This document shows positions 1-5,185 of a stretch of DNA of 5,884 nt, piece by piece. Under the pieces are notes generated by a model. It was not told the DNA's origin and made no database searches. It worked only from the letters and a program-made list of their open reading frames with translations. Where the stretch lies: NCBI GenBank assembly GCA_966210935.1, contig CBIHLX010000050.1:1-5884 (forward strand), in the 5' to 3' direction. The translations under genes and the position numbers were made by a program. Origin of the DNA: CBIHLX01 sp966210935 (GTDB taxonomy: Bacteria; Patescibacteriota; Saccharimonadia; Saccharimonadales; Saccharimonadaceae). Numbering within the stretch: the stretch's first letter is position 1; each line of letters opens with the position of its first letter.

Positions 1-2
1 CC

Positions 3-266
3 ACACTTCGCAACCACGAGGCTGCGCTCACTCGTGTAAACGTCGACATTGCCGATTATAAGCGCCAGCGTGCCGATAAGGTTGCTGAGCAGGCGCGACA
101 GTGGATTGAGCAAGTGCGTCAGACGGGCGACTCGTATATCGCTCACCTTAATCCCGCTGATCGTCGTATCGTTCACCGTATTGCAGACGAATACGATGAC
201 ATCCGCACCTTCTCAGAGGGTGAAGGACGTGATCGCCAAATTATTATCGCTCAAAAGAGCTCGTAG
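3..266 (+). CDS. jag: KhpB/Jag (SpoIIIJ-associated) RNA-binding protein, C-terminal part, 5' truncated by window edge
   Basis: The reading frame is open from the left window edge to a TAG at 264-266 and gives 87 visible residues. Visible residues 12-23 (VNVDIADYKRQR) match the end of the KH domain and the start of the linker in Jag/KhpB proteins. Residues 49-58 (LNPADRRIVH) carry the R-x3-H signature that names the R3H single-stranded nucleic-acid-binding domain, and residues 67-82 (IRTFSEGEGRDRQIII) match the conserved R3H tail. KhpB partners with KhpA as a global RNA chaperone and affects cell division and envelope growth in Gram-positive bacteria. The gene usually follows rpmH, rnpA and yidC near the replication origin, so those genes would be expected just left of the window; this is inference. 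It is the only plus-strand gene and ends directly against the stop codon of the convergent glycosyltransferase gene. Confidence 0.88.
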   Translation, partial: TLRNHEAALTRVNVDIADYKRQRADKVAEQARQWIEQVRQTGDSYIAHLNPADRRIVHRIADEYDDIRTFSEGEGRDRQIIIAQKSS

Positions 267-1355
267 TTATTTCTTTAACGCTTGCTGGTAGATGGCGAGT
301 GTCTCTTCGGCCATGCGCTTCCATGAGTACTTCTGGAGCTGCGCGTGGCCTTTTTTGATGAGTTCTTGACGAAGTGATTCGTTGCTTATGACTTCATTGA
401 TCGCCGCCGCCATGGCATCGGTATCACGTGGGTCGAAGTAGTGGGCGGCATCGACGTAGACCTCAGGCAGGCAGGTGGCATTACTGCTGACAACCGGGGC
501 GCCGTAACCCATTGCTTCGAGACCAGGCAGGCCAAAACCTTCCATGAGTGACGGAAAGACATAGGCTTTGGCATGTGTGTAGAGCCAGTCGCGCTGGGCG
601 TCTTCAATAAAGCCGGTGAAGTGGATGTTACGGTAGCCCTTCTCGTTAAAATACTGCTCATTGGCTTCAATTGCTTTATTTTTCTTACCGACTAAAATCA
701 GTCCGAGATCCGGATGTGTCTCAAGAAGCTTTTGATGCGCATCGCCGAGGCGGCGAATATTTTTGTAGTCACTTTGCTGGCCGACGTAGAGGATGTATTC
801 CTTAAACGGATGCTCATATGGTTGCAGTTGATCGATAGCGACGTCCGCCGCCTCGTAGGTGACGGTGATTTTCTCTGGCGAGACGCCGAGCGTGTTCACG
901 ATATCTTGCTTGGTGTAGTTGGTCGGTGCAATGATTACTCTACTCGTGCGCGCGACTACATGAAAAACCCCTCGGCCGATGAGCTGCTTAAAGCGGTACA
1001 TGAACCAGTTTTTATCGGAGTTGTAGGTATTGAGAAGGGTGAGGTCATGAATGGTCGTGACATGGGCGCCTTGGTAAAGTACTGGCTGCTGCGGCATGCA
1101 GAAGTGCACCAGGTCAGCCTTGAGATCATCGAGGAATGATTTAAACGAAGTCTGCTCAGCAAGTGAATAGTTAGCGAAATCAGCGCTTTTAAGGCTGAAG
1201 CGAGGATTGGTTGGCTGCCAGAAGGTGAGGTCTTTGCTTGGGACGAGGATTGTGTAGTCATTGTTAGTATCGAGCTGCTCGAGGTAGGTGAGGAGGCGTT
1301 CGACGTATCGGCCGGTCGAAGAATTGATAATACGAGCGTCAATGACAATATGCAT
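267..1355 (-). CDS. GT4-type (GT-B fold) glycosyltransferase, 362 aa
   Basis: This is a full-length cytoplasmic or membrane-associated glycosyltransferase of the GT4/'glycosyl transferases group 1' type. The N-terminal Rossmann half begins MHIVIDARIINSSTGRYVERL, with the glycine loop (STGRY, residues 13-17) typical of the acceptor side, and has HDLTLL at 103-108. The C-terminal nucleotide-sugar domain starts near residue 187 with YILYVGQQSDYKN. It carries the E-x7-E motif at E272 and E280 (EGFGLPGLE) followed by AMGYGAPVVSSN, which binds the sugar donor. Length is normal for the family. It most resembles mannosyl- or rhamnosyl-transferases of surface polysaccharide synthesis, but donor and acceptor cannot be read from sequence. 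It is the last gene of the minus-strand glycan cluster, 14 bases after the upstream GtrA gene. No good Shine-Dalgarno sequence precedes the ATG (AGGG lies 12 bases away), but a TATACT sits seven bases upstream. The stop TAA touches the convergent jag stop. Confidence 0.9.
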   Translation of the reverse strand: MHIVIDARIINSSTGRYVERLLTYLEQLDTNNDYTILVPSKDLTFWQPTNPRFSLKSADFANYSLAEQTSFKSFLDDLKADLVHFCMPQQPVLYQGAHVTTIHDLTLLNTYNSDKNWFMYRFKQLIGRGVFHVVARTSRVIIAPTNYTKQDIVNTLGVSPEKITVTYEAADVAIDQLQPYEHPFKEYILYVGQQSDYKNIRRLGDAHQKLLETHPDLGLILVGKKNKAIEANEQYFNEKGYRNIHFTGFIEDAQRDWLYTHAKAYVFPSLMEGFGLPGLEAMGYGAPVVSSNATCLPEVYVDAAHYFDPRDTDAMAAAINEVISNESLRQELIKKGHAQLQKYSWKRMAEETLAIYQQALKK

Positions 1356-1361
1356 GTTCTT

Positions 1362-1367
1362 AGTATA
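1362..1367 (-). promoter_or_regulatory. Possible internal -10 element for the GT4 gene
   Basis: On the minus strand the hexamer TATACT (5 of 6 matches to TATAAT) lies in the 14-base gap before the GT4 gene. Its last base, 1362, is exactly seven bases from the A of the start codon at 1355, so a start of transcription there would give a leaderless mRNA. No convincing -35 and no TGN extension are visible (the three bases before it are GGG). The call rests on the hexamer and on sharing the spacing seen before the GtrB gene. Confidence 0.35.
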
Positions 1368-1369
1368 CC

Positions 1370-1792
1370 CTAGTCTTTTTTACTGAAGACGAGGCGGGTG
1401 TACCACATGTAGTTCCAAAAGAAGGTCGCAAGTGAGGCGAGGAGTTTAGCAATAATCACGACGAGTACCCCCTTGAGGCCAAGTGAATGAAGGAAGGTTT
1501 CGGTCGGCCACATGAGCAGTGGTTGCAGGAGCCAAATACCGGTTAGAGTGACGATGATAAACTGGATAACTTCACGTGGGATATGGTGATTGGGTGTACG
1601 GAAGGCGTATTTCTTACTCGCAATAAAACTATACACGAAGCCAACGGAAGTCGAGATAAGGTTGGCGAGGAGGAGAGGGAGACCAAGGCTGGTGAGTGTC
1701 AGGAGGATGCTGAAATCAATGGCCGTCGCTGTTGAGCTAACGAGGCTAAAGCGGATTTTGCGCGGTGTGATCTTCCAGTTAATCTTTCCCAT
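1370..1792 (-). CDS. GtrA-family membrane protein (second copy), 140 aa
   Basis: This is a small polytopic inner-membrane protein of the GtrA family (GtrA-like/DPMS flippase family). Known members are thought to flip polyprenyl-phosphate sugars made by a GtrB-type enzyme. Four hydrophobic segments fall at about 15-36, 40-60, 75-95 and 108-128. Family hallmarks are IRFSLVSSTATAIDF near the start, STSVGFVYSFIASKKYAF at 47-64, and the terminal WNYMWYTRLVF at 126-136. Length is normal (about 120-150 aa). The ATG at 1792 is preceded by AGGA (1800-1803, seven-base spacing), which overlaps the TAG stop of the gene upstream, so translation is likely coupled. Over the N-terminal 54 residues it is about 43% identical (23 matches counted by eye) to the GtrA gene just upstream, so the two look like a tandem duplication that has diverged. 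Substrate is unknown. Confidence 0.88.
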   Translation of the reverse strand: MGKINWKITPRKIRFSLVSSTATAIDFSILLTLTSLGLPLLLANLISTSVGFVYSFIASKKYAFRTPNHHIPREVIQFIIVTLTGIWLLQPLLMWPTETFLHSLGLKGVLVVIIAKLLASLATFFWNYMWYTRLVFSKKD

Positions 1793-1801
1793 TGTATAAT
1801 C

Positions 1802-2218
1802 CTAGGATTTTTTAAAGACGAAGCGTGAGTAGAGGAGATAATTCCAGATGAGGGACACGATGGTGGCAATGAGCTTCGCGATAAATAGGACGATCGGCTC
1901 AGCCAGTTGCAGTGGAGTAATGGCGGCACTCACAGTGAGAATAACGAGCGGCTGCAGTATCCACAGGCCAATTAAGGTGACCACCATGAAGGCAATAAAT
2001 TCCCGCTTCGCATTACCACCCTTTGCTTTGAAGGTGAACGTTTTGTTAGCAAAGAAGCTAAATACAAACGCAATTGAAGTTGAAAGAAAGTTACTAGCGA
2101 TCTTATCAAGGCCGAGTGCGACAAAAAGAAAAAGCAGGCCGAAATCGAGCGCCGTATTAAAACCGCCAACGAGGGCAAAGCGGAGCTTTTCGGCATGCTT
2201 AAGGGCGAGCTGTTTCAT
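1802..2218 (-). CDS. GtrA-family membrane protein (first copy), 138 aa
   Basis: This is a four-helix GtrA-family protein, with predicted membrane segments at about 13-36, 40-60, 74-98 and 106-128. Signature stretches are LRFALVGGFNTALDF (12-26), STSIAFVFSFFANKTFTF (46-63) and WNYLLYSRFVF (125-135). The reading frame stays open far upstream, to 2512, but that extension lies inside the GtrB gene in another frame and does not resemble the family. The start is therefore set at the ATG at 2218, seven bases after the GtrB stop codon. There is no strong Shine-Dalgarno sequence (only a GAGA close to the ATG), so reinitiation after GtrB is likely. By family knowledge GtrA proteins act with the adjacent GtrB by moving the undecaprenyl-phosphate-linked sugar to the outer leaflet. 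Having two different GtrA proteins behind one GtrB is unusual. Confidence 0.88.
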   Translation of the reverse strand: MKQLALKHAEKLRFALVGGFNTALDFGLLFLFVALGLDKIASNFLSTSIAFVFSFFANKTFTFKAKGGNAKREFIAFMVVTLIGLWILQPLVILTVSAAITPLQLAEPIVLFIAKLIATIVSLIWNYLLYSRFVFKKS

Positions 2219-2225
2219 AGTCTCG

Positions 2226-3179
2226 CTATTTCTTTCGCAGGTTATTGTGATGGTATTCTTCAACGAAATAGAGAGGACGACCCTTGGTCTCATTAAAGAT
2301 ACGGGCGACATACTCGCCGATGATACCCAGTGAAAGGAGCTGAACGCCTCCGAGGAAGAGGATAACGGCCATGAGCGATGAGTAGCCTTCACCAGTGGAA
2401 ACACCAAAAAGCGGCCGGATAACGAGGTAGAGAATATAGATAAAGGCGACGAAAGATACCAGGGCGCCAAAGACTGTTGACCAACGAAGAGGTGCGGTCG
2501 TAAATGACACAATACCTTCGACGGCTAGGTCGAGCAGCTTCATGTAGTTCCATTTGGTTTCACCGGCAAAACGCGGATCACGGTCGTAGGTAACTTCTTT
2601 TTTCTTGTAGCCAATCCAGCTAAACATACCCTTAGTGTAGCGCTGGCTTTCACGCATTTGTTTGAGGGCCTCGACGCAGCGGCGATCGAGTAAGCGAAAA
2701 TCACCGGTGTCCTGCTGAATCGGGATGCGAGTCGATCGTTGAAGGGTGCGGTAAAAGGCAGTTGAAGTTGTCTTCTTGAGCCAGGTCTCGCCTTCACGGC
2801 TAGTGCGACGCGCGTAAACATCGTCATAGCCCTCTTCCCAGTATTTGATCATTTCCGGGATGAGCTCTGGTGGGTCTTGAAGGTCGGCATCAATAATCAC
2901 CGTCGCATCACCAGTGACGTGATCGAGCCCTGCAATCATGGCTGTTTCTTTGCCAAAATTGCGCGATAGGTTAACGTAGGCGATGCGTGAGTCATCGGCG
3001 GCAAGCTTCTTGATAATTTCTAGCGTTTGGTCACGACTACCGTCGTTTACAAAAAGGAATTCAAATGCGTATTTTGGAGTTTCACTGGCTAATTTGCCGA
3101 GCCTTTCATAGAGGTAGCGGAGTACCTCGGCTTCGTTGTAGGCCGGGATGAGGATGCTAATCGTTTGTTTAGCGGACAT
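2226..3179 (-). CDS. GtrB/DPM1-type polyprenyl-phosphate glycosyltransferase (GT2), 317 aa
   Basis: This is a family 2 (GT-A fold) glycosyltransferase that should transfer a sugar from a nucleotide sugar to polyprenyl phosphate on the cytoplasmic face. Motifs in order are ILIPAYNEAE (9-18), FVNDGSRDQT (43-52) for nucleotide binding, NFGKETAMIAGLDH (74-87), and the metal-binding DADLQDPPE (97-105, with the DxD-like D97 and D99). Next come DTGDFRLLDR (157-166) and RFAGETKWNY (203-212). Two C-terminal membrane helices fall at about 235-258 and 269-295, the architecture of GtrB, YfdH and related glucosyltransferases; length matches (about 310-330 aa). The ATG at 3179 has no Shine-Dalgarno sequence and lies six bases after a perfect TATAAT, which suggests a leaderless mRNA. 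Two GtrA genes follow, the classic partner. The sugar (glucose, mannose or another hexose) cannot be decided from sequence. Confidence 0.93.
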   Translation of the reverse strand: MSAKQTISILIPAYNEAEVLRYLYERLGKLASETPKYAFEFLFVNDGSRDQTLEIIKKLAADDSRIAYVNLSRNFGKETAMIAGLDHVTGDATVIIDADLQDPPELIPEMIKYWEEGYDDVYARRTSREGETWLKKTTSTAFYRTLQRSTRIPIQQDTGDFRLLDRRCVEALKQMRESQRYTKGMFSWIGYKKKEVTYDRDPRFAGETKWNYMKLLDLAVEGIVSFTTAPLRWSTVFGALVSFVAFIYILYLVIRPLFGVSTGEGYSSLMAVILFLGGVQLLSLGIIGEYVARIFNETKGRPLYFVEEYHHNNLRKK

Positions 3180-3185
3180 AGAGAT

Positions 3186-3194
3186 ATTATAGCA
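3186..3194 (-). promoter_or_regulatory. Extended -10 promoter for the GtrB-GtrA-GtrA-GT4 cluster
   Basis: On the minus strand the sequence reads TGCTATAATATCTCTATG. It holds a perfect TATAAT (3186-3191) with a TGN extension (3192-3194), six bases before the GtrB ATG. The usual seven-base distance from the end of the -10 puts the transcription start at 3179, the A of ATG, so the mRNA should be leaderless. No -35 near TTGACA is seen at 16-19 bp spacing, which fits extended -10 promoters. The upstream arm of the promoter overlaps an inverted repeat. Confidence 0.6.
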
Positions 3195-3264
3195 TCGACG
3201 AGATGAGCGAAATGACAGTTTACTGTTATTTCAGAAGCGACTCGATGCTTCAGTGAAGCTATAA
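3187..3264. repeat. Nested inverted repeats in the sucD-GtrB spacer
   Basis: The spacer holds three concentric dyads and one small hairpin. The inner one is GAAATGACAG (3209-3218), loop TTTA, then CTGTTATTTC (3223-3232): ten pairs with one G-T pair when read as plus-strand RNA, but an A-C mismatch on the minus strand. The middle one is AGCATCGA (3191-3198) with TCGATGCT (3242-3249), a perfect 8-bp pair. The outer one is TTATAGC (3187-3193) with GCTATAA (3258-3264), overlapping the sucD stop codon and the -10. GCTTC-AGT-GAAGC (3247-3259) forms a small competing hairpin. No U-tract follows on either strand, so this is not a standard intrinsic terminator. It could act as an operator, a transcript 3'-end structure or an attenuator; these roles are inference. 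Confidence 0.6.
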
Positions 3265-4122
3265 CAGCTCAACAGAGTTAATTAGTTTGGTGACACTGGT
3301 ACTCATGGTGACGCCTGCCTCTCGTAGTTTCTCTGTTTTTGCGTGAGCTGACTCTTGGTCGCTCCCGAGGATGGCGCCGGCATGGCCAAGCTGTACTCCC
3401 GCTGGGGCGGCATGGCCAGCAATATAGCCGTAAACGGGCTTGGTAATGTGCTGCTTAATGTAATCCGCTGCTAAGATTTCGTCGGTGCCACCAATTTCGC
3501 CTATCATGACAATCTGTGTGATTGCAGGGTCGTCTTCAAAAAGCTGCAGACACTCGGTAAAGTTGGTCCCGCGGATCGGATCGCCGCCAATACCAATAAC
3601 GTAGCGCTGTCCAATGCCGCGTCGGCTGAGCCCTGCGGTCAGCTCATAGGTGAGAGTGCCAGAACGACTCACGACGCCAGTAGTGCCGGCTAGGCCCATG
3701 CTCGCCGGGATAATACCGAGAGTATGAAGTCTAGGGATAAGTATGCCGGGGGAGTTTGGCCCAATAAGTACGCTACTCTTCCCTGCCATGTAGTGTTTTA
3801 TGTACAACATATCATGGATCGGCACGCCTTCGGTAATACAGATAATGAGCGGCACGTTAGCATTCACGGCTTCAATGATAGCGGCTTTGACAAATGCGGC
3901 TGGTACAAATATAACGCTGGCGTCGACCGAAAAGTCAGCTTGGATATCTTTAATGGTTGCGTAAACCGGAACGGTATCGACGAGGGTGCCAGCTTTATTA
4001 GGTGAGGTACCGGCGACGATATTAGCACCACTGGCGCGCATACGGGCGGTATGAAAAGCACCGTGGGTGCCAGTAATCCCTTGGACGATGATGTTCTTAC
4101 CGGCAAAGATTTCCTTATTCAT
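3259..4122 (-). CDS. sucD: Succinyl-CoA synthetase (ADP-forming) alpha subunit, 287 aa
   Basis: The alpha subunit binds CoA and carries the phospho-histidine of succinyl-CoA synthetase, which converts succinyl-CoA, ADP (or GDP) and phosphate to succinate, CoA and ATP (or GTP). The CoA-binding domain opens with IIVQGITGTHGAFHT (11-25). GPNSPG (121-126), VVSRSGTLTYE (150-160), GIGGDPIRGTNF (177-188) and MIGEIGG (206-212, with the partner glutamate E209) follow. The active-site histidine is H247 in LGHAGAIL, the same number as in E. coli SucD counting Met. Position 124 is Ser where E. coli has Cys, a common change. Length is normal. The frame also offers a GTG at 4140, but the ATG at 4122 has AAAGGAGG six bases upstream and matches the family start, so I chose it. 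It overlaps the end of sucC by eight bases. Related malate- or citrate-CoA ligases are less likely. Confidence 0.95.
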   Translation of the reverse strand: MNKEIFAGKNIIVQGITGTHGAFHTARMRASGANIVAGTSPNKAGTLVDTVPVYATIKDIQADFSVDASVIFVPAAFVKAAIIEAVNANVPLIICITEGVPIHDMLYIKHYMAGKSSVLIGPNSPGILIPRLHTLGIIPASMGLAGTTGVVSRSGTLTYELTAGLSRRGIGQRYVIGIGGDPIRGTNFTECLQLFEDDPAITQIVMIGEIGGTDEILAADYIKQHITKPVYGYIAGHAAPAGVQLGHAGAILGSDQESAHAKTEKLREAGVTMSTSVTKLINSVELL

Positions 4123-5185
4123 TGATTGCCTCCTTTGCACTCGCTATACAAGCGTCTAGGGTTGGCAGGAGCTGGATATTAGCCTCGGCCAAGATATCAG
4201 CAGCCGCTTCGTAGTTGGTGCCAGCTAAACGGATAAAGAGTGGCGGGAGGTCAGTGATCTGCTCGCGAGCGGCCAGTATTGCTTTTGCTACCTCGTCGCA
4301 GCGGGTAATACCAGCAAAGATATTGATGACAATTGCTTGTACATTTGAAAACTCGACAATGCGCCTAAAGGCTGCAAGTACCGTCTCGGTTGAGGCGCCA
4401 CCGCCAATATCAAGGAAGTTGGCTGGCGTCATGTCGCCGTCGACTACGGCGTCAACTGTCGCCATCGCAAGGCCAGCGCCATTAGCCACTGTCGCCACTG
4501 TACCTTCCGGGTTAAGTACGACAAAGTTGGCGTCGTGTGCGGTTGCTTCAAATTGCCACTCTGAGTGGCGGAAGCGTGCCGCATCATCAAGTACCATCTT
4601 GCAGTCACCGGCAACGAGCCTGTTTTGCTTCGTGAGAATAAGCGGGTTGATTTCGATCAGGGTCGCGTCATTTTGAACAAAACACTGGTAGAGATTTTTG
4701 ACTATATCTTGCAAGGCAAAGCTATGTGACTCAAGTCCGTAATATTCGGCTAGTCGTTCGCCGGCGGCCTCGTCATTTTTGCCATCAAGCGCGATATGCA
4801 AGAAGTCGGCAGAGTCATTCGATTCCACTTCCATACCGCCATCATGGTGGGCGACTAGTTCGATGGTCATTTCAGAGCGATTGATCAATATAGCAAGGTA
4901 TAGCTCGCGGTCAATATCGAGCTTCTCTTCGGCAAGTAGGGTGCTAGGTGTATGGTCTTTAATAGGTAGGTGCAGTAAAGAGTTGATAATATCTTTTACG
5001 TCACCCCCTTGCTCGACAACACGTATGCCACCAAGCTTACCCCGGCCACCGACTGGTACTTGCGATTTCAATACGACAGGTGTACGGGTCGAGGAGTGAC
5101 TAGTTTGGTTGATGAGCTCCGACTGTGGTATAGGAATGTTGCTTTCAGAGAGAATGCTCTTTGCTTCATATTCGAGTAGATTCAT
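4115..5185 (-). CDS. sucC: Succinyl-CoA synthetase (ADP-forming) beta subunit, 356 aa
   Basis: The beta subunit provides the ATP-grasp nucleotide site and the succinate site. The canonical start MNLLEYEAK supports the ATG at 5185. The ATP-grasp domain shows LKSQVPVGGRGKLGGI (39-54), EEKLDIDRELYLAIL (86-100) and the metal-binding LIEINPL (176-182, N180), with D194 in GDCKM taking the place of the second metal ligand. The ligase domain shows NGAGLAMATVD (235-245), ANFLDIGGGAS (255-265) and NIFAGITRCDEVA (288-300). At 356 aa it is about 30 residues shorter than the E. coli protein (388 aa). Losses are in loops, mainly between about 73-86, 133-170 and 200-215, while all core motifs remain, so it should be active. 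FAGI replaces the FGGI of E. coli. It starts with a one-base overlap (TAATG) on the upstream membrane gene and has only a distant GGAAGG, so translation is probably coupled. sucD follows with an 8-base overlap. Confidence 0.95.
   Translation of the reverse strand: MNLLEYEAKSILSESNIPIPQSELINQTSHSSTRTPVVLKSQVPVGGRGKLGGIRVVEQGGDVKDIINSLLHLPIKDHTPSTLLAEEKLDIDRELYLAILINRSEMTIELVAHHDGGMEVESNDSADFLHIALDGKNDEAAGERLAEYYGLESHSFALQDIVKNLYQCFVQNDATLIEINPLILTKQNRLVAGDCKMVLDDAARFRHSEWQFEATAHDANFVVLNPEGTVATVANGAGLAMATVDAVVDGDMTPANFLDIGGGASTETVLAAFRRIVEFSNVQAIVINIFAGITRCDEVAKAILAAREQITDLPPLFIRLAGTNYEAAADILAEANIQLLPTLDACIASAKEAINE
4129..4136 (-). promoter_or_regulatory. Strong Shine-Dalgarno sequence of sucD
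   Basis: The minus strand reads AAAGGAGG, then a six-base spacer, then the ATG at 4122. It lies inside the last codons of sucC and decides the sucD start against the upstream in-frame GTG at 4140. It shows that this organism does use Shine-Dalgarno pairing, in contrast to the GtrB and GT4 genes, which lack one. Confidence 0.85.

Noticed and set aside
49..291. Plus-strand reading frame of 80 codons overlapping the jag end
   Set aside because: The frame two bases away encodes a clear R3H domain up to 266; this one shows no recognisable motif and is a shadow.
714..1139. Plus-strand open frame of 141 codons opposite the GT4 gene
   Set aside because: It is the antisense shadow of a full-length glycosyltransferase with intact motifs and has no recognisable protein features.
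1795..1800. Perfect TATAAT on the plus strand between the GtrA genes
   Set aside because: No -35 at proper spacing (the hexamer there is CTTCCA), and it would drive only antisense RNA to the minus-strand genes.
1848..2333. Plus-strand open frame of 161 codons opposite GtrA and GtrB
   Set aside because: It is antisense to two well-supported genes and has composition typical of a mirror frame, with no domain or start signal.
2219..2512. N-terminal extension of the first GtrA frame, 98 codons upstream of the ATG at 2218
   Set aside because: It lies inside the GtrB gene in another frame, is low in family resemblance, and GtrA proteins normally start at the chosen ATG and are about 140 aa.
3209..3232. 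Intrinsic terminator after sucD
   Set aside because: The stem is present but no U-tract follows on either strand and the minus-strand form has a mismatch, so it is reported as an inverted repeat only.
4123..4140. Upstream GTG start for sucD at 4140
   Set aside because: It would swallow the Shine-Dalgarno sequence AAAGGAGG that is well spaced for the ATG at 4122, and the extra six residues do not match the family.
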